A stretch of DNA of 64,000 nucleotides from Amphibalanus amphitrite. Lineage: Eukaryota > Arthropoda > Thecostraca > Balanomorpha > Balanidae. Every line of letters begins with the position of its first letter. Positions within the stretch are counted from its first letter, which is position 1. Below are positions 1 to 12,200 of this stretch, one piece after another. Where the stretch lies: contig NW_024881961.1 in the NCBI RefSeq assembly GCF_019059575.1, forward strand, positions 1 to 64,000, read 5' to 3'. A program made the position numbers and the translations under genes. A model generated the notes under the pieces. That model was not told where the DNA came from and did no database searches. It was given only the letters and a program-made list of their open reading frames with translations.

Positions 1-360
1 AAAACTTAAAAGGATATCAAGGGAGATGTAAATAGACCAAAAATGGTCTTCAAGAAATTATTTGAAAAATATTTTTCAAAATATGCCATGTATACACATC
101 TATACGTTGGGTCTCAGTTTGTTGATTTGAGCCGTTCGATTTACCTACTTTCACAAATATATTGGTGACTGCCAACCACGTTTATTGCCACAGAACAGGT
201 GAGTATCTTTCATCACTAGCAGGCGAACTTAAAATGCTCTCACAGCTAACAATCAGTTGCAGTGCTTTTACTGCAATGCTTATCAAGAAGATACCAGTAG
301 GTACTATTTCGTCTGGATTCGCACGTCAAATCCTCCAGAAACGTCATCTCCCTTCCATTG

Positions 361-1278
361 CTACCGGTGGAACTTCATGAAGCAGTTCCTGTCAGACGTC
401 AGACACAAGTAAACACGACATGACGAACATTTTACTCTGGCCAGTTTTGAACATCCTGGCAGTCGGCACCTGTGGTAAGAGGCCTTCCCTGAATCCATCG
501 GGATCATCTGCTCGTCCACTGCCACGGCTTCAGGACGATCCAGCTGAAGACAGCGCTGCCGAATGGCGTCCAGCAGTGGTCGGATTTTCCACAGACGATC
601 ATTCTGTTTGTGGTCCTCGCTAACGCGATTATCATCGACCACCTTTAGATTGGCCCTGATGTTGAAGAACTTGTTTCTGCTCATTTGATCGGCAACCACT
701 GGAAGACGATACTTCTCGCTCCAGTACATCCGAAGCCATGGGAACTTGATGACTGACGTGTAAAAACAGATGCCAAAGAACTTGAAGATGTCTCCTGGTG
801 TGACATTAGGAGTCTTTCCCTGCTCTGCTAGGCGCTGGTTAGTACATGTTGCTATGACGGCAAGCAGATCACCAGATACGTATCGAAGAAACATGTCAAG
901 CGGAAGCACTTTCTGCAGCTCAACTCTTCCCGTGCTTACTCCCATCTCCAAGAGACGCTGTGCCGGCTCTCCAAAATCGGCATTGAGTCTCCAGAACACT
1001 CTTCTGCTGGCAGGTGGATCGGACGTCTCTTCATCGGTTGCTGACAGCTCGTCGTTTGAGGATGGGCTGTCTTCGTTTTCGCCAGAGACGTTCATCGGTG
1101 CAGTTCCGGTCAAGTCATCTTCATCTTCCGAGAGCTCAATATCAGAGATGTCAAGGTTGTTCAGGATCTCACGCAGCTGTTCATCAGTTATTGCGGGAGG
1201 CCTCCGGCGGGCAGTTGCAGGACGTGTGGAACAGGAAGGACTCCCAGAACATCCTGGAATGGCAGGGATTGTAACCAT
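361..1278 (-). pseudogene. Internally deleted piggyBac transposase (PGBD-like)
   Basis: A 305-codon frame resembling piggyBac-derived transposases. It has an acidic N-terminus (ISDIELSEDEDDL), then the DDE_Tnp_1_7 start (FWRLNADFGEP; LLAVIATCTNQR; FFGICFYTSVIKFPWLRMYW; NKFFNIRANLKVVDD). It reaches the first catalytic region, AVDEQMIPMDSG. It then jumps directly to the C-terminal cysteine-rich zinc domain (CRLPGCSKLARVKCSSC, LCLTSDRNCFMKFHR). The central part that should carry the second and third catalytic aspartates is missing, with the junction near 490-500, so it cannot be a working transposase. The frame is otherwise open, so the deletion may be recent, or the N-terminal plus zinc-finger fusion may be retained. 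I found no TTAA/CCC terminal repeats at its edges. It could be the decayed relative of whatever mobilised the TTAA-flanked MITEs here, but that is inference. Confidence 0.8.
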
Positions 1279-1303
1279 GAGGGAAATTGGACGGATGGGC
1301 GGA

Positions 1304-1625
<322 letters not shown>

Positions 1626-1629
1626 AAAT

Positions 1630-3510
1630 ATAACCCCCTAAAGACAGCATTCAGACCCAACGTATAGACACCTTGACATTGTGATTGATGACAGTATAGG
1701 AAGCAAGCCAATTAATTTAAACACACAGATAAGACACCAAATAAACCGTAATGGTTCGTTTTAAGTAATGCTACATGAAATTATTCTCAGCAATTAGTAA
1801 AAACATTTGAAAACAGCGTTTAACTAACCTGTACTTCTTCCGCCGGTCGCCATAGTTCACAAAAAGGAAAATTGCGGATGTTTGCGAAGTACTAGTGCCA
1901 AAATTTCTCGCCAGGTGGCTAACAAATGGTAAAGAAACCCATACGCCCGGGATTAAGGTCAATGCTAAAAGTTTTCTTGTCGCTAAAAATTTGCAAAGTT
2001 GTGTATAGATATCTATACGGTGGGTCGCTGGAGGGTATGTAGTTCTGTAGGTCTCGTGAGGCCGAAAAGGCGTAATCTACGGCTACAAACAAAACAAATA
2101 TTTATTGCAGCTACTATGTATTCATAAAGCAGCCTTGATTGATCCGAAAAAAAAAACATTTTAGCCAATGGACAATAAGGACATATTTCTCCCCGGCGCC
2201 GGGAAGGCGATCAGTGACGAGTGACGACTGAAAACCGAGAGGCCCCTCTCGCCCCTGACGAAGACGTGGCAGTCTTTGTGACAGGCGACAGCCTGACAAG
2301 CTGGCAGCAGTCAGCTGCTATTGCCATGAAAACGGTTATCCCAAGCTAGACAATTTACCGGTCGCCGAAGGAGGACTCGAGCCGATGGACGCCTCAGAAC
2401 ATGGGGCGCACCTGCCCGAGTTATGAGAGAGCTGTCAATCGCTCTGGCCTCTGCCCTCCGTGGACCTGCGACTCCGGGTCCGATATTGTTGCCGGGCTTT
2501 CTGCCGGGGTGATTTCGGGCGACGAGAGTCCTCGCTGTGTCGGCTGGCTTCGGAGGTGTGCGGAAATTTTATACAAACGAGCGACTAATGAACGGTGGAC
2601 CTGCCCGCACCGTCTGACCGCTACCCCAAGCCCCAAGGCCGTATAAGAGCGCTACCCATCATGACCGACGGCTGAGACCCCACTAGCTCACGGTCAGTGG
2701 GCCGTGGGGGGGGGGGATCTGGGGTTACCGAAACCTGATTGGCTTACTTCACTTCGCACTTCGCAGAGCGTGGGAAATCTGATCCCACTGAACCGTGATT
2801 GGCTAGTTCATGGCTGATCAACAAGAATGTGGGCAAGTCACTGTCAGTGGGCGGAGCAACGTAAAGACGGGGAAATGTGATTGGCTGCCTGGAGAAGTGC
2901 AATTCCGGCACTGAGGTGGCGGTGGGAGGAGCAATTGGATATGCTAAAATGTGATTGGCTGGTTGGAGCGGCGGGAGAGGAGGTCCAGCTAGTTAAGATG
3001 AATAACTTCTGATGGATATTGCTCGTGAATGTGGCCTGCTTTTCAGAATCGGAGCAGTGTTTAATTATTTACCGTTCATTACTATCATTGTTGTTCTTAT
3101 CTTTAAGGGCTCATGCCTCATAACACCTACAGGAGTACAGGCATAATAACCGTTCATGAAACAAATTGATACTGGTAAAAAAAAAAAACTGAGCCTGTGA
3201 TTGGCGCTTCGCTTTCCATGGTATTCGGTTCCAATAAAATACAAATGCTGCATTCGCTGAATCTCTGGACTCTGAACATCCCCAAAAGCAAAGTGTGACA
3301 ATAAGTAAGTACATAGGTAGGTATGAGATATGCGATTCCTGCATTTGGGACCGTTTCCGGTTCTTATATAAAGGGCACACTCAGAGACGGTTACAACGCA
3401 TTGCCGACTGTCATGGCGCAGCACCGCCTCTGAGGCGGCGCTGTTCTCGGAGCTGAGCTGAGGTGTGAGCGCGGCGCGCGGTGAGCAGGTGGTGGGCTCC
3501 CAGCGCGCGC
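1630..3510. other. Non-coding stretch upstream of crystallin gene 1
   Basis: No convincing exon seen. AT-rich to about 2150, then GC-richer. Between 2735 and 3205 the inverted CCAAT core TGATTGGC occurs about five times (near 2737, 2800, 2879, 2951 and 3199), most often as TGATTGGCT. The small frames on both strands look random. Confidence 0.5.
2735..3206. promoter_or_regulatory. Cluster of inverted CCAAT (ATTGGCT) motifs
   Basis: About five copies of TGATTGGC within 470 bp, most inside similar short blocks (for example GTGATTGGCTGCC and GTGATTGGCTGGTT). ATTGG is the NF-Y/CCAAT-box core on the opposite strand. The cluster ends 300 bp before the TATA box of crystallin gene 1, so an upstream promoter role is possible. 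It may equally be a degenerate tandem repeat. No spacing rule or conservation could be tested. Confidence 0.3.
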
Positions 3511-3516
3511 CGCGGC

Positions 3517-3523
3517 TATATAG
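3517..3523 (+). promoter_or_regulatory. TATA box of crystallin gene 1
   Basis: GCTATATAG lies 66 bp before the ATG, giving a start of transcription near 3545-3550. The same nine-base core precedes crystallin gene 2 at 14845, which supports a shared core promoter. Confidence 0.7.
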
Positions 3524-3582
3524 GCCGCGCCCGGCCGGGGGCGGACACACGACACCGAGCCAGTCCCACCAATCCCAGCACC

Positions 3583-6500
3583 ATGCAGCCCCTGACAGCG
3601 TGCCTGCTCGTGTCGGCCGCGCTGGCCGGCGCCTCCGGCCAGATCGTGACGCCGTGGCTGGACGGCTACAGCGGCCAGCATCAGACGGGCAGCCTCATCA
3701 CATACCACGACAGCGCCAGCAGCCTCGGCGGCTGGAACGACGTCATGCGCTCCGCCTGCATCAACGGATTGTGAGTCGGCTCATACCACTTACCAGCACC
3801 ACTTTCGCATGAATGTGTTCAGTTACTAATTGGGAGCATCAAATGGCTAAACTTCGCCTCTTATTGACTGAACAAACGGGGCAAAAGTAGCGTCTGTCGA
3901 TTATTCATGATGACTTGCGAAGTGCGAACTGATAAGGCGATCAACGTGAAACTTCTTGGTGATTTCAAAGGGAAGCGGGCACTTGGGAAATTGAGGCCGG
4001 CTCGGTGTTGTTAATAATCTGTCCACTCTGCAGAGTGGACAGAACGGGCGGGCCCATGGGTCCGCCCGTTCTGCGCCGACCGTGTAAGCCACATTTAGTT
4101 GAAATAGCCCTTTATGCCGCGCCATTAATGATTATGCCGGTGGTTTGGAAGGAAATTAATGAGCCTTTTTAAGTGTGAAGAATTTATGTTCCGCAACATT
4201 CATAGTCTTCTCACGAGTAAGGCGAATGACGGCACCTTGCGCCGTGTCGACGGATTTTTCATCATCTTCACCTTTCACGTAACAATTTTAGCCCCGGTTC
4301 AAGTAGGCCTAAGTCAGTGGTTCACCGTCCAACCTGACAGTTTATTGCTTTTGAAAGAGCACTGGCTTTTTAATTTGAGCGACATTGTACCTCCTTAAAT
4401 TTACTATTTAAGCGTGGCGCCGATTTGTCGAAAATGCTAGAACGATGCAATCGGCATGTGACCTTTGATGACCTCTTATAACCAAGCGTTTAACCCGACC
4501 CGAAAATGGCAAAAGATATTTTGTCAGCATCGTGCGTTCCAACAGGGGGGCCAAACAGAGAAGCTAGATCCCATCATATTCCTCCAAATCCAACTACTTC
4601 AGGTCTGATAGAACTTTAACCCTCGCCGGACCTATTGGTTTTCTACATACGCGCCGGCCGAGGGGGGGGGGGCGGGTACGACCCCCCCTCGCCGTTTCGC
4701 CCCTGGTGGAGCTAGCGCGTCGCAGAAAATACGAGCGTGTGCGCCGTTACGAGACGCAGAGATTGGTACCCGATTTTAAGGTCCTAGGTCAACCGGTGAC
4801 CTCTGAGGTCAGGTCAAGTGCCCCAGGGTACGGTTCAGTTTTTGGTGAATAACTTCGCAAAAAACGGCCGCAGAGCGCCGATTTTGGCAGCATCGTGTTC
4901 GCCTCGCTCAGGCGCGTCGAATGATATACTTTTTGTCCGGGTCAGGTCAACTTGGGGTGTTGACCTCAGGTCAAGGTCAGGTCAGCACCCCCAGGTCACG
5001 AAGTTGGTCGAAAGAGGTCATGTCGCATATCATTCGATTCGGCAGGCCTTCCTGAGTCCATTGGTGCTTTTCCCGACTCGCTAGCTCAATTTGATCAAGA
5101 GTTATTGACGAAAAACTAATTTGACCTTGATGACGTCATAAATGACGTCACGCAAGGTCAACATTGCAAAAGTGACGCATCTAACCTTGCAAGGAGTGCA
5201 TCAAATCATGATTCTGTGTGCTTGAGATAGTTAGAGATCGTTCCCGGCGCCAGAATAGCAGTTTGAATTTTTCCCCATTGACTTATAATGGTGAGGTCAC
5301 GAAAATGACCTGACCTCATATGACCTTTAGGAAAAATCCGAGATATACAAGTTGTGGGACTCATAATGGATACTAGATCCTGCAAGTTTCATTTCCCTGT
5401 GACATCTCCTCTGGCAGTGAGGGCGTTGCGAAGTTGCGACATCTGAAGACCGTGCAGCGGTTCACTTATGACGTCATAGGTCAGTGACCTGACCTGACCC
5501 AAAAATGCGGTTGGTGTCAAAAGATCCGGCTTGGATCAAAGGTTAGGTATGCCAAGTTTCAGCTCTCTATCGCCAGCGTGTTCGGAGCTATCGCGAAAAA
5601 ACCCTATGGGGGGGGGGCGGCACCCGCCCCCCCCCCCTCGGCCGGCGAGGGTTAAGCTGTGGAAAATGCTTGCACCGATAAGCCTTTGACAAGAAAATAT
5701 TTTTCCGTGTATGACTATGTCAGTTTTATCGAAACATTTTTTTGCGCTCAGCGTTAAACGGCTTTATCTCGGAATGATTAATAGGTAATAAACGGGAAAT
5801 TATGTGGTATTTAGTGCTTCTCAAGCACAGCAATGCACGCTTCATGTAATAATCGAAATCACCCATTACAGATATTGATTGGAGAGGTCCTGATGTGATC
5901 GTAGTTGTACACTGCATTATCAATCATATACCTGACTGTATTTCCTTTTTCAGTTGGGTGTTCTTCGAGCATGATCAGTTTAATTATGACGCCGGAAGAG
6001 TGCTCTGGTCCTACGGCTTCAACTACTGCTTCACTTTCAAGGCGGACTTCGATCAGCAGGTAAACCGTGGAGGGATCTCATCTACAGTTATCTTTCGGGA
6101 AAATTGGTATATCCGGTTATAGAACCAAGTTTACTTCGGTAGTTCAGCACCCGTAGCGTATCATCTAGATAAAATAAGGATCACGAGCTGCTAGTGTGTC
6201 TTTGTAAAATGCCCAAGATTCTATCGATATGATCCAATTTAAGCTCCATCGAAGCTTTTATCCCAAAATTCCAGTTATTTTCGAATGAATTAAGGTGGAA
6301 ACTGATAGGCGAAATTTGATGAATGTAAGACTTAATCTCTAGTGAGCCGGATGTGTGACATCTCTTACCTAACCTCGTGTGACTTGTTTGACCTCCTCCC
6401 CAGACTTCGAGCATCCGTCGGGTCGGTGACTACTATGACGCTGCCGCCGACTCCCTCAGTCTCTACGAGGGCACCTACTTCTCGGGCAAACAGGTGTTCA

Positions 6501-7186
6501 CCGAGAGCTACCTGAGCAGCATTGGAACGAGTAAGTAAGAAGGATATTCGTAATAGTATAGTGCTTTAGATCTTCCTTTTCGCTATATTTAAGTTATTCA
6601 GACGGCCTTTGATTCATTCATCACAATATCCTCTCGAACCGATTCTGTATTTTTGCTTGGCTTCGCTACAAGCAGAGTGCAAGACCATACAGTGTTTGTC
6701 TCTATTGCAGGCTATGGCTACCAGTGTTTGATCGTGACGGGGTCATTTTTTTCTATTGCAGCCTACGGCTACCAGTGCGTGCTGGTGACGGGGTTAATAT
6801 ATGTCTCTATTCCAGCCTACGGCCACAGTGTGACGGGGTGACGAGTATTTTCTGTCTTTATTCCAGCATACGGCTACCAGTCAGTGATAGTGACGGGCCC
6901 GGACGCGTGGACCATCTACTCTGGCGACAACTATACGGGCTACAGCGTGTGTCTGTACTCGGGCAGCGACAGCGCCGTCTCGCCCAGCGGACAGAAGATC
7001 ACCTTCGGCCTCTTCCCGACGGCCGACTACCTGGGCGTGGTGGGCTCCAACATCCGGTCGGCGCGCAAGGGATGCTACTCGGGGGTGACTCTGCGCGGCC
7101 AGCCGCTCACCGCCGAAAACCACATCTCCACTGTGGTGGAGGAGGACGCTGCGAGCGGAGGGGTCGGACGCGCCGGATCAAACTAG
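3583..7186 (+). CDS. Secreted beta/gamma-crystallin-fold protein, gene 1 (4 coding exons)
   Basis: Exons 3583-3770, 5954-6059, 6404-6530 and 6867-7186 join in phase (2, 0, 1) into about 246 aa. A signal peptide (MQPLTACLLVSAALAGASG) is followed by four Greek-key-like repeats. Each has an aromatic/glycine pattern: WLDGYSGQHQTG, FFEHDQFNYDAG, LYEGTYFSG and IYSGDNYTGYS. The domains end in SSIRRVG and SNIRSARKG, the usual end of a crystallin domain. Four cysteines outside the signal peptide are shared with the paralogues and probably form disulfides. Donors are GTGAGT, GTAAAC and GTAAGT. Intron 1 (2.2 kb) holds a piggyBac-like MITE and intron 3 holds acceptor echoes. Exons 1 and 4 are almost identical to gene 2. 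The role is unknown: secreted structural, calcium-binding or defence functions are all known for this fold. The fold call is firm; function is not inferred. Confidence 0.87.
4620..5651. mobile_element. TTAA-flanked piggyBac-like MITE (copy in gene 1 intron 1)
   Basis: About 1,032 bp, flanked by TTAA (4616-4619 and 5652-5655). Terminal inverted repeats are CCCTCGCCGG / CCGGCGAGGG. Just inside each end is a G-run/C-run palindrome. TTAA duplication plus CCC ends is the piggyBac signature. There is no coding capacity. The interior is rich in AGGTCA/TGACCT, including TCAAGGTCA at 4971-4979. It matches the copies at 13.3, 47.7 and 49.6 kb in order and motifs, for example 'gcgtcgaatgatatac' and 'gttattgacgaaaaac'. 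Confidence 0.85.
6711..6866 (+). repeat. Triple echo of the exon 4 acceptor, crystallin gene 1
   Basis: Three diverged copies of the exon 4 splice acceptor and first ~31 exon bases lie head to tail before the true exon. Exon-like starts are at 6711, 6762 and 6816, and the true exon starts at 6867 (steps 51, 54, 51 bp). Each copy has a pyrimidine tract, CAG, a CTAYGGCTACCAG-like block and GACGGG. In each echo GACGGG is followed by GT, where the true exon has CC. The frame 6653-6841 stays open through all three and then stops, so using any echo acceptor with read-through would truncate the protein. Confidence 0.85.
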
Positions 7187-7356
7187 GAGCAGACACCACC
7201 GGTCTCTGAGCTGTCGGTGTCTGTAGCTACCTAGCGTCGAGCGGGGCTGGCTTAGATTTGATAATTGATACCTATATTGTTTTTATAGAATACATTGTTA
7301 CGTTACGATGAAAGGTCGTTTGGATGCCGAAGCGACACGATACAACTGTTTGTCTT

Positions 7357-7362
7357 AATAAA
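7357..7362 (+). terminator. Polyadenylation signal, crystallin gene 1
   Basis: AATAAA 171 bp after the stop codon, on the coding strand. Confidence 0.65.
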
Positions 7363-7689
7363 TTCATGCGCATAGTCCGTCACCTTATTTTCCGGTGAAT
7401 CTACGGATTCTCATAAAGCTTGGGATTTTAGATCTGATTATTTTTGACGTCAGTGCGATTGCTTCTACACTGTGCAAGAGTAAGCTGGGTCATAAGACCT
7501 CTGCGGGACCGATTGAGCACTGATCGTAATTGGTGAACTAAGTCTTCCCGGCTGAAGGGGGCGAGTGCCAATCCCTCCAAACGTTTTCTCGCTATTATTC
7601 TAAAGGCGCTGGCCAGTGGCCATGGGAAAACTGAAAGGTGGCGAACCTGACCTCTTATCCAAGCCAGATCTTGTGACACCAGCTACGCT

Positions 7690-8438
7690 TTTAGGTCATG
7701 CCAGGTCACTGCGCGGCTGTATCTCGTTCCTGTAAGGAGTTATTGGCAAAAAATCGTTGGTGACCTTTAATGACGTCACATGACCTTACAGCTGGCCAAC
7801 AGCAAAACAGGCCTCAAAGTAGTGAAGGTTGATCGTATGTGAAGTCATGTATGGTATATGGGGCCATTCCGACGCACTTTAGTGGAAAAAACAGAGAGTT
7901 GCTTTTCCCCCATTGACTTATAATAGGGAGGTCGAGAAATTGACCTGACCTTAAGTCATCGATATCGAAATTCCGAGATAAACAAATTGTAGCTACCAAT
8001 GACCTTATAACATCCTGCGACTTTCAAAGGCCTCCGTCACCTACTGTAGCTCTGACACTGTGGAAAAGTTGCAAAAAAGTAACTTGAGGTTGGGTCATTC
8101 AAAGGGACCTGGTGACCTGACCTTAAAAGTTAAGATGTTCAAACTTGCACATCACGTGTAAAATTAATGAAAAAATAGTCATGCCAAATTTCCTGGCGCT
8201 ACGCGCCGCGGTTTTCCCGCTATTCATAGGCGGCGGAACGGGGAGGGCACCGGGGCACCGTGCCCCCCTTTAATTTTGGCATTTTAACATTAGCCCTATG
8301 GGCGTTGCATGGAAAGAATCGAACCGAAAGTCGGCAGTGCCCCCCCCCCTTAATTGAATGTGTTCCGCCGCTACTGCCGCTATTCACGAAAAACCTCAGG
8401 GGGGAGGATAACCGCCCCCCCCCCCGCCGGTGCGCGGG
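7690..8438. mobile_element. 5'-truncated piggyBac-like MITE with nested small MITE
   Basis: The right end (GCGCGGGTTAA with G/C-run hairpin, TTAA 8439-8442) and interior blocks match the 4.6 and 13.3 kb copies: ATTGGCAAAAAAT, TGACGTCA with TGACCTT, and CCCATTGACTTATAATAGGGAGGTC. No left TIR was found; similarity fades upstream of about 7690. A 151-bp element (8225-8375) is inserted near the right end. Confidence 0.7.
8225..8375 (+). mobile_element. ~150-bp MITE, copy 1, nested in piggyBac-like MITE
   Basis: Ends are AGGCGGCGGAAC / GTTCCGCCGCTA. The flanking direct repeats CCCGCTATT (8216-8224) and GCCGCTATT (8376-8384) match at 8 of 9 bases. The interior has GGCACC/GGTGCC-type arms and a C-run. 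An inverted copy lies at 10949-11097. The 8-9 bp duplication suggests a Mutator- or Merlin-type transposase; that assignment is inference. Confidence 0.8.
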
Positions 8439-9237
8439 TTAAGTCGACCTCTATAAAACGAAAAGTATAGCATTCAGCACGCTAAACCATAAAGAACATG
8501 ATGGTGCTACGATCGCGACTAATTATCCGCCAAAAACCGAACTCCTACCTTGGGCATCTGACTTGACCTCAGAGGTCACCGGCAGGTAGTAAAAGGATAC
8601 TGCCTAAAAATAAGAATTTGAAGCAGTTGAAAATTAAATTGTTCTTGACCAAATTTTCACTTGGCTGCACGCTTAAAATTGCTAAATATAAAGGATGCTT
8701 CACATAGAAGCTACTTTGGTAGGCTGTGTTGTCTAGTAGAAACGTAGGTACGCTATCTTATAAATTGTCTCAAATCCGACGTGTGAGTCTCGGTGATTAT
8801 TCGACAGTTATGGTTGGACGATTTCGGATTTGGCCTCGCAGCTATCGCGTCTTAAATCAACAACCTTTACAAAAATAAACGACAGACACAGTTATACCCA
8901 TACCAAAAAACATGGTTCGAAAACAACAGCGGACTATTTCTGGTGTATTTATTCATACTCTATCGATTTTCATAAGCCGGCTTTTCATAGCATGCATATA
9001 TTTGGCCCATAATTGCGTACGTAACAAGTAACAGCTACCAATAACGTCACATCAAGCATCTTGTCCACAAACTTTCACAATGACGTAAGGCAGATGCGCT
9101 GCCTGGGCGTCGCTGTCCGTTTAACCGAGCAAGCACTTCGTCTGACTACCGTCTTATTTCCGTTGGCTATTTTTCGTCGGTCGGTCGCCGTTTCGGTAGT
9201 GTCTCTCTGTAGACGCCGACTGCGCTCTGTTGTCGCT

Positions 9238-12200
9238 CTAGTTCTTCACGACGAGCCCGGCGTCACCGCGGCGGACGGTGACCGGCTGTGACTGGAGGCG
9301 GGTCGCTCCCTCCGCGCAGCCCTTCTGCACGGAGCGGATGTTACCGCCGACAACGCCCAGCTCCCAGGGCGTCCAGAAGACGCCGTACTCGATCTGCTCG
9401 TCACCCACCCAGACGTAGGTGCCGTACGACTCCAGGCAGACGCTGTCGCCCGTGTAGTCCTCACCCGAGTAGATGGTCCACGAGTCGGGGCCGGAGACCA
9501 TGACAGACTGGTAGCCGCTGGCTGCAGCAGAGACAGCAATGGTCCAGTCACTATCACAGACTAGCCGTAGGTTAGGCTGGAAGACAGGGGTAGCCGCTGG
9601 CTGGAACACAGCGGGACGGGAAGGGTGGGGTCTGGGGATAAGCTGCAGATGTCAGCTCACTGTCGGGTCTGTGGGCCGATGAACAGAAATGCGTCAACCC
9701 AGGAAGGGTCTGCGTGTATGCAAATATTGCGAAGTACAGTATGCGAATTGCAACAATGTTGGTGAAAGATATGTAGGGGAGTGGGAGAGCGTCCGTATCG
9801 GTTTAGAGATGTTGAGTTATTGTTCGTTTTAGTTTAGCTACCTTGGTTTGTTGAAATTGTACGCGTGGGATATTTAGGCAGGGGTCTGAAAGGAGGCAAG
9901 CGCGGCGGGAACCGCACGGGCACATCGGCCGCCATCTTTAGCCTCGAGGCGGCTGATGTGGGCGTGGCCTACTCGGGCCAGGGACGAGACGAAAGCAGGG
10001 GAGAGGAGATCGGGGCTCTTGGTGTCTGACGGCCGTCCGGTACGGACATCGAGCCCCCGACTGCTCTCTGCTGCTGGCTCACCTGGCTCGAGGTAGGTTC
10101 CTGTCACGCAGGGATTGATGCTGGGCTCAAAGCACATCCCATAGTTAGGATAGGAGCACCGGGGTGGAGGGTTAGGTAGATTCGCGCGCCGTAAACCGTT
10201 AGGGTAGTGATAGGGTAGAAATTTGCGAAATGCGGAAGGTGAATCGTCGTATCGAATATTGACTTACGCAGTCCTTTATATCGTTCGGCTTTTACAATAA
10301 ATGGGTTTAGAATTGACCAGATGCATTTGGAGACGGGTTGAGTCGGAGGAGAACGGAGGTTGAGCGGAGTCAGATTCACTCGGTACCTTAGTTAGTCATC
10401 ATGGCTCAGGAGCTTAGCTCCAAACCCACGAAGGGCGCGCTAAAAACCGCGTGTGCTCCAAAATGGCGGAGTTATTCACCTGAACCACGATGCATAGTTT
10501 AGTACATTTAGTTTAGAGGACAGTGGCCCGGGTGGCAGACGGGTAAAAGGCTGGGAGACGTCCCGGCTGATCACTGATCCTATAGAGTAGAGTAGAGATC
10601 CGGAGGGGAGGTAACGAAGGGCCTGCAGGACCGGCCTAAGCCCCCCTCACAGATAGAGCGTAGTAGGAACATGCGGGACGGAGCAATATGGTATGTAAGG
10701 GTAGGACTGCTACAATCTGTGGAGATATTGGATAAGGTGATGTATCTGTAGAAAAGTGACTGAGGTACGGAATGCATCCGATGATTGAGCTTTGAGACAC
10801 GTGTGACGGGATATGCACCTTGCGTGTCTGTGCGGCTGTAATAAATGAAAACAAAATATTGAGGGCCGATGAAAAAAAAAATCCTATCGTAGTCGTGCGC
10901 CTGGCACATGCCGGCCGTATAGTGCCTATAGTTTTTCCTATTCCGACCAGTAGCGGCGGAACACCTTCAAGGGGGGGGGGGGCACTGCCGACTTTTGGTC
11001 CCATTCTTTCCATGCAACGCCCATAGGGCTAATGTTAAAATGTCGAAATCAAAGGGGGGCACGGTGCCCCGGTGCCCTCCCCGTTCCGCCGCCTATGATT
11101 CCGACCGCTAAATGTCCATCAGAGGCAAGCACCTGAAGCGTGCTGTGCTACACTGCTCCATAGTTTCTATTCTATCTGCTAGCTGTCTTGAACAGTCGGA
11201 CGCCTGGCACATGCCGTGCCGCAGTGCTCAATATTTTTAATTTTAGCCGTTAAATGTCTTTAAGTTGGACGCCTGGCGCATGCTGTGCCGCAATACTCCA
11301 TTTAGTTTCTAATCCAGCCGCTAGATGTCTATCGTAGTCGGACGCCTGATGCATGCTGTGCCGCAGCGCCTTGTAGTTCCTATTCCAGTCGCAAGATGTC
11401 TATAGCAGTCTGGCGCCTGTCGCATGCTGTGCCGCAATGCTCCATAGTTTCTATTCCAGCCGCTAGATGTCTTTCGTAGTCGGACGCCTGGCGCATGCTG
11501 CGCCGCAATGCTCCATAGTTTCTATTCCAGTCGCTAGATGTCTATAGCAGTCGTACGCCTAGCGCATACTGTGCCGCAATACTCTATAGTTTCCATTCCA
11601 GCCGCTAGATATCTGTAACAGTCGTGCCGGTGCGCCTGATGCATGCTGTGCCGCATGTCTCGGCTGTTCCTGTTCCAGTCACCTCGTGTCCGGAGGTGCG
11701 CGCCACGCCGCATGCTACGCTGGGTGACCGCTGTTCAGTGAGTACGTTCTTTTGAAGCAGCTGATTCAGTGTTCCTTGCTGATTCAGAGTTTGACTTCAT
11801 TTTCGACACCCAGCTTTTTATTTTTGTTGGCTATAGGTATGTGTAGCTTAGTAGCTCAGAGGCTTACCAACATTGACAGAGATGTTTTGAACATCTCATA
11901 ACATTGTTCGCTCACAAGAAAGTAGAAACTATATATGCTTCACGGGCAAGCCTTGGTAGGTATGGCAGCTGATACCCGCTGAGACACCCCAGTGTGGTAG
12001 AACAATAAAATGGAGCTCTCAAACCAGCTGGGGACGGGCGCACACGGGTGTACTCAGCACGACAGCCCTCACCTGACACGGTGTTGGCAGAGTCGGCCTG
12101 CAGGAACGTCTCCTCGCCCGAGAAATACATGCGTGAGTAGAGGGTCAGCCCGCTGAGAGACGCGTCGGTCGGGTCACCGACGTAGCGCAGACTGGACACC

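Noticed and set aside
3065-3550. 161-codon minus-strand frame upstream of crystallin gene 1
   Set aside because: Antisense to the promoter, no motif, random-looking composition.
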